Below are positions 32,398-41,684 of a stretch of 45,463 bases of DNA, in pieces. The notes below the pieces were generated by a model that worked only from the letters and a program-made list of their open reading frames with translations, was not told the origin of the DNA and did not search any database. The position numbers and the translations under genes were made by a program. Source of the DNA: Bythopirellula sp. Its GTDB lineage: Bacteria > Planctomycetota > Planctomycetia > Pirellulales > Lacipirellulaceae. The stretch's first letter is position 1; the number at the start of each line of letters is the position of its first letter. The stretch spans positions 1-45,463 of the forward strand of contig JANQQA010000002.1 in the NCBI GenBank assembly GCA_028285205.1, read 5' to 3'.

Positions 32398-35300
32398 ATG
32401 TCACGCCCGCTGAAGAAACTGCTTCGCCGACTCCGATGCGAGTCGCTGGAGCCTCGGCTCCTGCTCACGAGTAACGCGCCGTTCGATCCGGTGCTCGATT
32501 TGCAAGTTGATACGGGTGTGATCTTCAATCAGTCGACTGGTGCGGTCTCGGCTTGGAACGACCAAGCAAGCGGCAACAATGTGCGATCCGGAGGCGCGGA
32601 ACGGCCGACGTTTGGTGCCGTTCAGACACCGACGGGACTCGACGCGATCAGCTTCGACGGAGTGGATGACCGACTGCTGCGTGATCTAAACGACGCTGGG
32701 GGGATTACCGGACTGCCTACCAATGACAAAGATCGCACTATGTTTCTGGTCGCGCGGTTTCACGACTCGACGAGTCTAGGTGGAGCCACCTACGGCCGGA
32801 GCGCACTGAATCAGGCCTTTGGGGTGGGTGTTGGCGGCCCGGGACCTGAACAAGGTGACCTCGCCGTACAAGTGTGGCCCGACGGCGATGACTTCTATTT
32901 CCAAAGTGAAGGATTCTCGTCACCCGGCAATAGCACCGGATGGATGGTGCTGTCAGTCGTGCACGAGCGCGATGGTTTTGATCCCGCAGACAACAACTGG
33001 CTTTATCGCGACGGCGTGTTGGTCTCGGCTTGGGACCACAAGCTGAACACAAAACTTCACAGCACGCTCGACCTCAACGGTAACACAGCCGCGCGTATGG
33101 TGCTTGGCGAGGGAATCAAAGAACGCGGTCACGTGCAGATGGACGTGGCGGCCTGGTTGGTCTACGACGACGCCCTCTCTACCTCGGAGCGACAAGCCGT
33201 GGAGGGATACCTTACGGCAACGTACGTTAGCAGCGGCTCAAACGCAGCCCCGGTTGCAGCGGCCGACTATATGGAGATTGGCAACGGAAGTACCAGCGCG
33301 ATCGACATCCTCGCCAACGACGCTGACTCGGATGGTTTCATCGAAGCGGCCACCGTGACGATCGTTACCCAGCCCTCACAAGCTGCAAGCTTCTCGGTGA
33401 ATCCAATCACTGGGGTCGTCACCTACGAGCATAACGGCTCCGGATTCAACGACAGCTTCACCTACACCGTCGAAGATAATCTCGGTGCTACTTCGAACAT
33501 TGCCAACGTGGCGGTTGTGGTCTCTGCAGAAGCACTGCCGGTAACTGCTGGCCTTGTCACCCAACTTGAAACCGACGCGGGCGTCTCGCTCGGCGCTGGC
33601 ACTCAGGTCGCGTCCTGGTTGGATACATCAAACAATGGGATTGAAGTCACCGCGTCGGGCAACCCACAATTCGTCGCTGGCTCGACGCCCAGTGGCCAGC
33701 CAGCGATCGTCTTCGACGGGGCAGGAGACAAACTGGAAGTCGAAGGCAAAGCAGTCATCGATGATCTGCCCAGGGATGCTGAGGATCGGACGGTGTTTGT
33801 CGTCGCCAACTACCTTGATCCACAAGGCGTACAAGCGGGATTCGCTTATGGCAAAGCAAACTCGAATCGGACATTCGGTGTCGGCGTGGATGGTCCGACG
33901 GGGCTGTACGCTGTGCAGGGGTACCTAGGCGATAATGATCTGATCTCGTCTACGCCTGGGACCAGTCAAGGCTGGAACGTTCAGTCGGTGGTACTCAATA
34001 CCAACTCGTTGCAACATTTCTTGGACGGCGTGCTAATCGATTCTTGGACTCACACGTATCAGACGCGCGTGGATGCCCCCACCTCGAAACTCGTATTGGG
34101 GCAATCGCTCGACGAAGCTGGCTTCAGCGAATTGGAAGTCGGGGCTGTGTTGGTCTACGATCGCGCATTGAGCACTGGTGAGCGGCAACAAGTGGAGAGC
34201 TATCTCACCAACAAGTACACCTCAGGGCAGCTCAACAATCTGCCGCCCACCGCGGTAGGCGAGACTTATGATACGACAGTTGGCGGAGTGATCAACACCA
34301 CGCTGAGTGGTCTACCTAGCGTGCTCGCGAACGACACTGACCCCAACTTTGATCCACTGGAAGCAGTCCTCGTCAGCGGCCCGAGTCACGGCACGTTGTC
34401 ACTCAATCCGGACGGGTCGTTTATCTACACCCATGATGGGCAGACGAGCACCGACGACAGCTTCACGTACGTCGCGACCGATGGTCAGGCCGTATCGAAC
34501 ATCGCCACCGTAGAGATTACGATCACGCCGCTAAGCAACGACAACGTCCAGATCGTACGCTGGCACGGAGATTACTACCAGCACTTGTGGATTACAGGCT
34601 TGCCAGGCGGTAGTCCCCCCGAGATTCGAGAAAACCGCTGGCTGCGAGGTGGACCACAACTTGGCGAGCAAAAATCAACGCAAGATCTCGATCTAGACAA
34701 CGACGGCCAGTTCGACGACAGCCGTGTCTACTTCGATTTCAGCCTCACTGAACCACTCAATCCGCCGGACACCACGTCGAAACCTAACGGGATCATCTAT
34801 CACACGGAAATGCCCAGTGCGACGTTCTATGGCGGCTTGAGTGCAGACTATCTCAACTACGAGACTGATCGCGTACAACAGGCGTTCATCGAGAATGACG
34901 GTGCCGGCGGTGAGCTCGACGATGTCGGCTATCCGAGTCCCTACCTGACGCCTGAATTCCAAGGACTCAGTGATTTTATCGAAAGTGTGCGAAACGAAGA
35001 TGGTCGTCCGAAGAAGAATCATGTAGGACCGCAAGAAGATTTTGCGATCAACTTGTATCGTCCCGACCTGCCGCACCCCCTCGACGAGCAAGACGATCCT
35101 TCTGACAACCTGGTCACTTTCCACGCCGCCTTCATCTGGAAGAAGGAAGACTTCCTTGCCGGTGGTGACACAGCGACCGTCTCGCTCGATGCGGAATCTT
35201 CGTTTTCGTTTCAATCAACGCGTTGGTGGGACAACGTGGACGAGGCACGCTGGATTCTGCAAAGCGACAGCGGTGAGCTCTACATTTCGCAGTTCACCGC

Positions 35301-35832
35301 TGCCGGCGAACTCGACTTGTGGGGCGCGACCAACGTGTTTGCCGACCCGTTGAGTTCAAACTGGGCGGTTTACAATCCCGCATTTGATGATCTCGACTTC
35401 GATCACAACGCCGCGACGTGGCTCGACCCGGTCGCGAATAGTCTGTTTGACGACATCCAGGCGGTCGGTTTATACGTTGCCAACGATACTCCGTCTGGTG
35501 AACTGACAAAGTTCTCGCTCGACGAAATCAGGTTCAACGCAGTACTAACGCCACCGGCCCAGGCGGCGTCCAGTAGCTGTTCAGACGACGGCCTAGAGTC
35601 CGCCTTGGCCTTTGGTTACGAGAACTCTGGTAACGTCGATGAGTTTGACGAACCAGAGGCCGCGCCGTTCTTGGAAGAAAGCCAGATCGCTCCTCAACTC
35701 GACCCACCCACAGTGACTGGCTCTTCTACCACCTCAGAGGACATCACCCTCCCAGAGTCGAACGCCAGTGGAGACCGGAGCGACAGCTTACTCGAGCTAG
35801 ACGAGGCCTTCTCGACACTTTGGGTGCTCTAG
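32398..35832 (+). CDS. LEPR-XLL surface protein with duplicated LamG-like and cadherin-like modules
   Basis: The 1144-residue protein begins with basic RPLKKLLRRLRCESLEPRLLL, the LEPR-XLL signal-like N-terminus of planctomycete surface proteins. Two copies of a concanavalin/LamG-like unit follow (about 31-279 and 382-611), each ending in a matched motif: VYDDALSTSERQAVEGYL and VYDRALSTGERQQVESYL. Each is followed by a cadherin-like or VCBS-like domain (about 283-378 and 616-717; compare DSFTYTVEDNLGATSNIA with DSFTYVATDGQAVSNIA). The part from 718 to about 1050 is not recognised. The C-terminal 90 residues are acidic and low complexity, ending LDEAFSTLWVL. No PEP-CTERM tail is present. It is preceded by a 179-base gap, so probably has its own promoter. 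Adhesion or glycan binding is plausible. Confidence 0.87.
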   Translation: MSRPLKKLLRRLRCESLEPRLLLTSNAPFDPVLDLQVDTGVIFNQSTGAVSAWNDQASGNNVRSGGAERPTFGAVQTPTGLDAISFDGVDDRLLRDLNDAGGITGLPTNDKDRTMFLVARFHDSTSLGGATYGRSALNQAFGVGVGGPGPEQGDLAVQVWPDGDDFYFQSEGFSSPGNSTGWMVLSVVHERDGFDPADNNWLYRDGVLVSAWDHKLNTKLHSTLDLNGNTAARMVLGEGIKERGHVQMDVAAWLVYDDALSTSERQAVEGYLTATYVSSGSNAAPVAAADYMEIGNGSTSAIDILANDADSDGFIEAATVTIVTQPSQAASFSVNPITGVVTYEHNGSGFNDSFTYTVEDNLGATSNIANVAVVVSAEALPVTAGLVTQLETDAGVSLGAGTQVASWLDTSNNGIEVTASGNPQFVAGSTPSGQPAIVFDGAGDKLEVEGKAVIDDLPRDAEDRTVFVVANYLDPQGVQAGFAYGKANSNRTFGVGVDGPTGLYAVQGYLGDNDLISSTPGTSQGWNVQSVVLNTNSLQHFLDGVLIDSWTHTYQTRVDAPTSKLVLGQSLDEAGFSELEVGAVLVYDRALSTGERQQVESYLTNKYTSGQLNNLPPTAVGETYDTTVGGVINTTLSGLPSVLANDTDPNFDPLEAVLVSGPSHGTLSLNPDGSFIYTHDGQTSTDDSFTYVATDGQAVSNIATVEITITPLSNDNVQIVRWHGDYYQHLWITGLPGGSPPEIRENRWLRGGPQLGEQKSTQDLDLDNDGQFDDSRVYFDFSLTEPLNPPDTTSKPNGIIYHTEMPSATFYGGLSADYLNYETDRVQQAFIENDGAGGELDDVGYPSPYLTPEFQGLSDFIESVRNEDGRPKKNHVGPQEDFAINLYRPDLPHPLDEQDDPSDNLVTFHAAFIWKKEDFLAGGDTATVSLDAESSFSFQSTRWWDNVDEARWILQSDSGELYISQFTAAGELDLWGATNVFADPLSSNWAVYNPAFDDLDFDHNAATWLDPVANSLFDDIQAVGLYVANDTPSGELTKFSLDEIRFNAVLTPPAQAASSSCSDDGLESALAFGYENSGNVDEFDEPEAAPFLEESQIAPQLDPPTVTGSSTTSEDITLPESNASGDRSDSLLELDEAFSTLWVL

Positions 35833-35952
35833 ACCGGAACCGCGTGCCGCTTTTCTCAGCAGATTCGACTTTACTCAGACCGCAATGACACAATAATCGT
35901 GGCACGGTTATCGAGAAGTCGCCCACGGTTCGCCCGAAAACGGTAACGTCAA

Positions 35953-37122
35953 ATGGATGCGTTCCCTATCACCACGCCTGCGGGAATCTTGGCAGCGCTG
36001 AGCGGCGTTTGCGCATTCTTCTTTTGGCTAGAGAAACGCACGCAGTGGCAACTTTTCCAGTATCTGCCGCCTCTTATCTTCATCTATTTGGCACCCGTCA
36101 TCCTGTCAAATTCTGGTGTGGTGCCCACCGCATCCGACACCTACACCTGGATGAAAAACTTGATGTTGCCGATGATGCTCGTGTTGTTGCTCCTGAATGT
36201 CAACGTCGGCGCTGCAGTCCGCGTCTTGGGTCGCGGTGTCGGGGTCATGCTATTCGGTACTTTGGGAGTCGTACTTGGTGCGCCGATTGGATTGCTGATT
36301 GTCCGAGGTTGGATGGGTCCTGACGCGTGGAAGGCGTTCGGTACTTTGGCAGGGAGTTGGATTGGTGGCACCGGCAACATGGCGGCGGTTGGCGAGATGA
36401 TTGACGCAAGTGGTGCGGACATCGGACTCGCGGTGTTCGGAGATGCGGTGATCTATCTGATCTGGCTCCCGGTATTACTCAGTTCGAAGAAGTTTGCCAG
36501 CTGGTTCGCCTCCTACACCGGTGTCGACGAGGCGCGCGTGCAAAAAATGGAAGCAGCGGCGGCAGCCGAGTACGCCGAATCGAAACCGGTGCAGACTTCC
36601 GACTATTTGTGCCTGCTCAGCATTGCCCTGCTGACGACGTGGTTCGCCGACGTTAGTTCGTCGCGTTTGCCGGAGATCGAGCCGTATCTCAGTGCGAGCA
36701 CTTGGAAGATCCTGTTGGTCACCAGCATCGGTATCGGCCTTTCGTTCACGGGGTTGAGTACTATTCCCGGCAGTCACGAACTGGGAATGGCCCTGGTCTA
36801 TCTCTACGTCGCACGCATGGGAGCCGTCGCCGACTTGTCGGATGTCGCAGACCAAGCCGTGCCATTCGTCGTGGGTGCCATGGTATGGATTTTTATCCAC
36901 GGAGCATTCTGTCTACTGGGCGCGAAACTATTGAAAGTAGATGTGCATACGGCTGCGATCGCGAGCGCAGCAAATATTGGCGGAGCGGCTTCCGCACCAA
37001 TTGTCGCATCGCATCACAAAGAGAGTCTTGTGCCGGCGAGCATCTTGATGGCACTAATTGGCTATGCAGTTGGCAATTTTGCCGCATACCTGGCCGCCCT
37101 GCTATGCCGCTGGGTGAGCTAG
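35953..37122 (+). CDS. DUF819 family integral membrane protein
   Basis: The 389-residue protein has about 10-11 hydrophobic segments. Marks of the DUF819 (YjcL-like) family are GTLAGSWIGGTGNMAAVGEM in the first half and IASAANIGGAASAPIVASHH in the second, two similar Gly/Ala/Asn re-entrant-type stretches suggesting an internal duplication. Family function is not established; a transporter is likely from the fold. It ends only two bases before the stop of the convergent NlpC/P60 gene. A link with peptide or muropeptide uptake would fit the neighbours but is speculative. Confidence 0.85.
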   Translation: MDAFPITTPAGILAALSGVCAFFFWLEKRTQWQLFQYLPPLIFIYLAPVILSNSGVVPTASDTYTWMKNLMLPMMLVLLLLNVNVGAAVRVLGRGVGVMLFGTLGVVLGAPIGLLIVRGWMGPDAWKAFGTLAGSWIGGTGNMAAVGEMIDASGADIGLAVFGDAVIYLIWLPVLLSSKKFASWFASYTGVDEARVQKMEAAAAAEYAESKPVQTSDYLCLLSIALLTTWFADVSSSRLPEIEPYLSASTWKILLVTSIGIGLSFTGLSTIPGSHELGMALVYLYVARMGAVADLSDVADQAVPFVVGAMVWIFIHGAFCLLGAKLLKVDVHTAAIASAANIGGAASAPIVASHHKESLVPASILMALIGYAVGNFAAYLAALLCRWVS

Positions 37123-37124
37123 GC

Positions 37125-38315
37125 TCACTGCCACAACCGCTTCCCAAAGGCAAAACTCTTGTCGCGGCGATCGTCGTAGTCGTCGTGATTTGGGTTGAAG
37201 CTGCGGATGTTGACGGCCGGCATCTCGGCTTGCAGATAGCGATCCCCACCGAGATAGAGCGCCGTGTGTCGAATCCGTCCATTCGTGCCCAAGAAATACA
37301 GCGTATCTCCCCGTTGCAGCCCCGAGCGATGCCAGCGTGTGGCCACCAATTGTCCGAGCAGAAACTGTTGATTCGAATCGCGCGGAAGATGCACGCCGCA
37401 GGTCGAGAAGGCCACTTGCACCAGTCCCGAGCAGTCGACGCCTTGCGTGGTCTTGCCGCCCCAATGATACGGGGTGCCCAACATCTGTTTCCCGACCCTG
37501 ATTGCTCGTTCGATTCCGTCGCTTGGGGGAGTTGAAAGCTCGCACTTCTCTACCGGCAATTCCACAACTTCGCCCGTGGGCAGCGCGCAGACGATTTCGC
37601 CGTCTTGACTGGGCAGCTTCTTCAATAGCGCGCCCGCCGGGATTACCAGCCCAGAATCGATGGTATGATCTGCGATCATCCGTACCGCATTGACGGTCGG
37701 GAATAGATCAAACTTCTTTGCATTCACTCGGTAGACATCTTCTGCCGCAACGTATCCTAAGTAGCCTTCGCCGCTGTGGACTAGAAGATGGCCCGCTTCC
37801 TCGCGGAGTAGGTAGAGTTGCTCGCCCAACAGGCAATCGGTGACAACACTCCGGGGTTGGGTTGGACTACTGTAGCTGAGCGTGTGACTAGTCTTCACAA
37901 GGCCGTACATCTTCTCGCCAAGATCCGACGATGGCAACGTCTCTAACTTCTCGTCGGCCACGGTAAAGCCCAGAGTTTCCAGAAACGCAACCAAGCCGCG
38001 GCGAGTTTGGGAGAACTCGATGTAGCCTCGCAAGACCACGTCGCCCGCCTCACTTACGCTGGGACGGACATCAAACGCAAATAGTCTCTTGTCGTTCGCC
38101 AACTTCGACCGAAAGAACTCGACATACTGCGGCAGCCGCTCCGCTCGCCCGTCGAGGTCAGGCTCAATCTGCTTGGCTAGCTTCACGAGCGCCTTGTCGA
38201 GACTGGGTGGTGCAACCACTTGCGCTTTCGCACCGGCATACCCATAGAAGTGCAGCGCCAAGAGCAGAACATACGTGAAGAACTTAAGCGTTTGCCGACG
38301 AACGTGATGTTTCAT
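37125..38315 (-). CDS. secreted SH3b and NlpC/P60 peptidase (muropeptide endopeptidase type)
   Basis: From ATG 38315 the protein has 396 residues. A signal peptide (FFTYVLLLALHFYGYAGA) is followed by one or two SH3-like parts, such as LLVHSGEGYLGYVAAEDVY, and a C-terminal NlpC/P60 domain. The catalytic Cys is near residue 295 in GVDCSGL and the His near 350 in RHTALYLG; AIRVGKQMLGTPYHWGG precedes them as usual. YkfC-like enzymes of this plan cut between gamma-D-Glu and the diamino acid in peptidoglycan peptides. The start overlaps the previous stop as ATGA, so it is coupled to the M15D gene. The upstream extension to 38378 is not needed. Confidence 0.88.
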   Translation of the reverse strand: MKHHVRRQTLKFFTYVLLLALHFYGYAGAKAQVVAPPSLDKALVKLAKQIEPDLDGRAERLPQYVEFFRSKLANDKRLFAFDVRPSVSEAGDVVLRGYIEFSQTRRGLVAFLETLGFTVADEKLETLPSSDLGEKMYGLVKTSHTLSYSSPTQPRSVVTDCLLGEQLYLLREEAGHLLVHSGEGYLGYVAAEDVYRVNAKKFDLFPTVNAVRMIADHTIDSGLVIPAGALLKKLPSQDGEIVCALPTGEVVELPVEKCELSTPPSDGIERAIRVGKQMLGTPYHWGGKTTQGVDCSGLVQVAFSTCGVHLPRDSNQQFLLGQLVATRWHRSGLQRGDTLYFLGTNGRIRHTALYLGGDRYLQAEMPAVNIRSFNPNHDDYDDRRDKSFAFGKRLWQ

Positions 38316-39019
38316 TGCACCGGGAAATTGAAGTATTGATTCGGATAGGGTTCGTTGTTTAGTGTAAAGTGCCACCACTCCTTGGCATACGGTCGAAATC
38401 CGTGTTTCTCCATCACGGCACGAAGCAACAATCGATTTGCCCGCTGTTGGGTGGTCAAGTCGCGGTGATCAGTCCAGGATTCAGGGCCAAAGAAGTCGAA
38501 ACGCGTGCCCATGTCCAATTCAATCGGCGCGCCATCCTTTGGGAAGCTGACGATGGTCAGGTCGATTGTACTCCCACGGCTGTGGCCGGACTTCGTGGCG
38601 ATATAGCCTTCGCGGAATAGATTCCGCTTTTCTACCTGCGGGTAGTATTGCTGCTTGCGCCCCTCCGCGTCCGGATCCTTCGCCCAGCGGACGAAATGAT
38701 TGACGGCCTGCTGAGGTCGGTAGGCGTCGAAGACTTTCAATCCCATATCGAATTCTGCCAGCTCCGCTTGCACGCCTTTCAGCGCCCCTGCTGCTTCCTG
38801 GGTCAGAATACAACGCGGCTCGACATATCCGTCCACAGGTTGGCCCATGAAATTGTCCTCCGTCAAATAGCGGAGATCGACAGCCAGACGCGGAATCACC
38901 TTACGAGCGTCGACGAATCCATCTGGCAAAGACTGTTTGGCGATCACAACCTGCGCAGACAGCACGGCACCAAAGACGAGTCCTGAGCAGATTGCCAAAC
39001 CGAAGTTGAGTTTTGACAC
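38312..39019 (-). CDS. D-alanyl-D-alanine dipeptidase (VanX/DdpX-like, M15D)
   Basis: The 235-residue protein starts at GTG 39019, six bases after the upstream stop, with AAGG a few bases before it; a longer frame would run back into that gene. An N-terminal hydrophobic segment (LAICSGLVFGAVLSAQ) is a signal peptide. All VanX residues are seen: Arg 101 in FDAYRPQ, zinc ligands His 146 and Asp 153 in SGHSRGSTIDL, catalytic Glu 214 and zinc ligand His 217 in KEWWHF. The enzyme splits D-Ala-D-Ala. In this context it probably helps scavenge peptidoglycan peptides rather than confer vancomycin resistance, because no VanHA-type genes are nearby. Confidence 0.9.
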   Translation of the reverse strand: MSKLNFGLAICSGLVFGAVLSAQVVIAKQSLPDGFVDARKVIPRLAVDLRYLTEDNFMGQPVDGYVEPRCILTQEAAGALKGVQAELAEFDMGLKVFDAYRPQQAVNHFVRWAKDPDAEGRKQQYYPQVEKRNLFREGYIATKSGHSRGSTIDLTIVSFPKDGAPIELDMGTRFDFFGPESWTDHRDLTTQQRANRLLLRAVMEKHGFRPYAKEWWHFTLNNEPYPNQYFNFPVQ

Positions 39020-39024
39020 ACGTG

Positions 39025-40518
39025 CTACCTTGCGTTGTAGAAGTTCTTCGGTCGTCGCAGCCAAGAAATCGCGATCCCCAACAGTGCCAAGCCGCCGGCC
39101 GTTGGTTCTGGGACACGCGCGGCAATTCCAGCTGCCGCCCCAGCTGCACCGTAGTTTGCACGCCAGGCAGCCAAGTCGGATGGACTTAATGGATTGGGAG
39201 AAGATCCCCGCTGCCAAACTAAGTAGTCGAAAGCGTTGACTTGGCCGTCGAAGTCGAAGTCACCGGGTGCGTCCGCCAACCCCGGTACTTGCGCGGGCGA
39301 TCCAACGTCGAGATGCAAATGACTGAAGTGCGCGCCACCTGCATCGCGATAAATTGCCACGCCGGGACGTTCTGCAACGATCCCATCGAGAATGTCCCCA
39401 TTCGAACTGATGACTCGAGTGATTCGGCCACTTGTTGGGCCCCCATTTACGCCCGCATCGATATACGCGATTGCGGTATTGATCACCGCCCGCTCTGCTC
39501 TGTTGATTAGGCCATCGCCCGTAAGTTGAGCGCCAGCAAGAGTGTGCATATCAATGTCCATGCCCACGCGGTGCGTCGCATGCGCAAATGAGGAACCGTA
39601 TCCGTCCTCTGTCGACATCGCATTCATCAGCTGGGTAATGCCTGTCTCGGCCTTCGCCAGCGCCGATCCGTTTCGCCACAGGTTCTGGGCCCAGTTGGTT
39701 CCAAAGCGCTCGACCTGCGGTGTCAGACCGGTTCGTTGTCCGGTACCTGGGTCTCGACTCGGCAGAATATCGAAATCCCCCGTCATCCTGCTTAAGGTGA
39801 AAGTGCCGGGCACCTGCGGATCGGGGTCGATAAGTTCCTCCCACGTCGGTGCGTTTGCGGCATTCAACCAACTCGCCGTATTCGGACCGACGATACCATC
39901 TGTGTTTGATTGCGACGTGTTGAAGTTGGCAATGAAAGCGGCTTGGAACGTGGAAACCGCCTCATCGGTCTTCGTTCCGAACTCACCATCGACCGTAAGT
40001 TGACCACCTCCTCGTGGAACAAAGCCAAAGTAGTTCAGCCGGTGTTGCTGCTGCGAGACAAAGAGACGGTTGTTGCTCGATCGATTGATGCGTTCGCCAC
40101 TTTGCCTCACGGAACCCGAGCCCACGCCCGTATAGCCCGGTCGCACGTTGACGGCGAAATCAAGCGGCTCACCATCGACTAGTACCGAGCCTTGCAATCT
40201 GCCTTGAAAGCCGCGAGCATCGGGATCGGTGTCACCAAGTTGTGGTGAATCGCGGGCGGGATTCGGAAACACCCATAACCGGCCATCTGTGGAAAAACTA
40301 CCCTGACTGAGGTCAGAACTGGTCAGGACCGTGTGCCCATTGAACCCGTCAAGCGACAGTCCACTGAAGGATGCACCTGGGGAAACGGCTGGCAACCCAC
40401 CGAAGTCCAGCTCGATCGCGTTGCCAGAACGGCCATAGAACTCATGGGGTCCGCCTTGGACGACGCTCTGGCAGCAAAGTGAGGCTAGCATCAGAAGCAC
40501 TGAGTATCGAAACACCAA
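39025..40518 (-). CDS. PEP-CTERM LAS-type metallopeptidase with peptidoglycan-binding and dockerin-like modules
   Basis: The 497-residue protein has a signal peptide (SVLLMLASLCCQSVV), a region of unknown fold, and a peptidoglycan-binding-like domain (about 172-222; LTVDGEFGTKTDEAVSTFQ and DGIVGPNTASWLNA). A LAS-type zinc peptidase domain follows (about 280-410) with His 316 and Asp 323 in THRVGMDID and His 400/His 402 in HFSHLHLD. The order H-x6-D ... H-x-H fits the LAS family (MepA, M15). Next is a dockerin-like stretch (FDFDGQVNAFDYLVWQRG, 421-456) and the PEP-CTERM tail: VPEPTAGG, LALLGIAISWL, RRPKN. The exosortase at 5056 is a candidate processing enzyme. It is the first gene of a peptidoglycan-peptidase operon. 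Confidence 0.85.
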   Translation of the reverse strand: MVFRYSVLLMLASLCCQSVVQGGPHEFYGRSGNAIELDFGGLPAVSPGASFSGLSLDGFNGHTVLTSSDLSQGSFSTDGRLWVFPNPARDSPQLGDTDPDARGFQGRLQGSVLVDGEPLDFAVNVRPGYTGVGSGSVRQSGERINRSSNNRLFVSQQQHRLNYFGFVPRGGGQLTVDGEFGTKTDEAVSTFQAAFIANFNTSQSNTDGIVGPNTASWLNAANAPTWEELIDPDPQVPGTFTLSRMTGDFDILPSRDPGTGQRTGLTPQVERFGTNWAQNLWRNGSALAKAETGITQLMNAMSTEDGYGSSFAHATHRVGMDIDMHTLAGAQLTGDGLINRAERAVINTAIAYIDAGVNGGPTSGRITRVISSNGDILDGIVAERPGVAIYRDAGGAHFSHLHLDVGSPAQVPGLADAPGDFDFDGQVNAFDYLVWQRGSSPNPLSPSDLAAWRANYGAAGAAAGIAARVPEPTAGGLALLGIAISWLRRPKNFYNAR

Positions 40519-40554
40519 GACCCGTCTCCGCGTTTAAGTTCCTATGCGTGTTTG

Positions 40555-40570
40555 CTAACGTCAGCGTTAG
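40555..40570. repeat. inverted repeat CTAACG-TCAG-CGTTAG upstream of the LAS peptidase gene
   Basis: Perfect 6-base arms lie 37 bases before the ATG at 40518. The position suits an operator in the promoter of the peptidase operon. No T-run is present, so a terminator of the hydrolase-like gene at 40682 is less likely. It may be chance. Confidence 0.35.
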
Positions 40571-40681
40571 AGTGCATTCTAATCCTTGAGCCCAACCACA
40601 GCGAGCGATTGTGCGCAGATGTTTCTCGCGATAGAGCAGTTTCAGCGGCTGGCTAGCCTCGATAGCGCGGCAACCAATAAG

Positions 40682-41620
40682 CTACGGTGACGTATCAACG
40701 TCAGTCTGCTTGTCCAGTGGCAGCATCGGCAGCCAGTAAGACATATGCCGTAGATGATGCACATGATCGGCCACATTGTCCCCCGGTGATCCGTAAAGCG
40801 AAAAGCCATTGCGATTCGCCGTACGGTAGAGTCGGAACACACCCAGTTCAGACTTGTCTCTGTCGGCCTCTCCCACAACCAGGTCGACCGGCTGCGGCTG
40901 CAGTTCGAGCTTCTCCAGCAAGTAATCTGCCGTTTCACGCGTACTTGCGTACCCGGGCGTGGGACCATCGCAATGGGTTACGATCATTACCTTCTCTCCG
41001 TCGGCACTCGCCTGCGCGTAGCGCAAGAAGTCTTTCATGAGTCCTGGGTGTACGACACCCTCCTGAATTTTGCCGGTGCCGTCTCCCACATAACCGCAAT
41101 ACAACGAATCCACCAGATAGATCGCATCGATCCGATCGAAGTAACTGGGCGTCTTCAGTATTTCTCGAATTGCACCAAATCCGGCACTGAAGGAACTGAC
41201 TGCGAGCTTGCCCCACTCAGTCTGCTCTGAAAAACCATGCTGCCGACGCAACTCTGCGAGCGCTTCGTCGATTATCTTCTGAAACAGCTCTCGATCTGAA
41301 CCGAACGGGTTGCGATAAACCGAAGACAAACCGCTGTAGGTCACGTTGATTACCACGCAGTTTAAGCCCGCAGCTTGGCAGCGTTGCCTGACGAGCGCCG
41401 GAGAGCCGTGAAAGTGAACCAATACATCGACTTTATTGCCTCTGCTCTGATAAGCGCCAGGAATCGACAACGTATGACGGGCATCACTTGCAAGGTGAAT
41501 TACGCGTGTTGCAGCACTTGCGGAAGCGGTGTGCTCAGGCCCATCGGCAGCTTTCGTGATCGGGGCCGCTAACGAGACAAGCAGGATTGGCAGGAAGAGT
41601 CTTTTCCAGCTACGGCTCAT
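40682..41620 (-). CDS. secreted alpha/beta-hydrolase-like protein
   Basis: From ATG 41620 the protein has 312 residues with a signal peptide (RSWKRLFLPILLVSLAAPITKA). It has the outline of an alpha/beta hydrolase: VDVLVHFHGSPALV with an oxyanion-type HFHG, nucleophile elbow SSFSAGFGAI (S-x-S-x-G), an Asp in YLVDSLYCG, and a late His in DHVHHLRHM. An esterase or deacylase in the periplasm is likely, substrate unknown. ATG 41647 and TTG 41653 are alternative starts but would put a longer tail before the signal peptide. It follows the selD fusion by 64 bases, yet has no evident link to selenium. Confidence 0.7.
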   Translation of the reverse strand: MSRSWKRLFLPILLVSLAAPITKAADGPEHTASASAATRVIHLASDARHTLSIPGAYQSRGNKVDVLVHFHGSPALVRQRCQAAGLNCVVINVTYSGLSSVYRNPFGSDRELFQKIIDEALAELRRQHGFSEQTEWGKLAVSSFSAGFGAIREILKTPSYFDRIDAIYLVDSLYCGYVGDGTGKIQEGVVHPGLMKDFLRYAQASADGEKVMIVTHCDGPTPGYASTRETADYLLEKLELQPQPVDLVVGEADRDKSELGVFRLYRTANRNGFSLYGSPGDNVADHVHHLRHMSYWLPMLPLDKQTDVDTSP

Positions 41621-41684
41621 TGAGAAGCTTTTGAATCGATAATGCATGGCCAATCAAATTCCTTGGTGGAAAGAGCAGATAATA

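Noticed and set aside
38312..39019. Vancomycin resistance locus
   Set aside because: Only the VanX-like dipeptidase is present; no VanH, VanA-type ligase or VanRS genes nearby. Peptidoglycan scavenging fits better.
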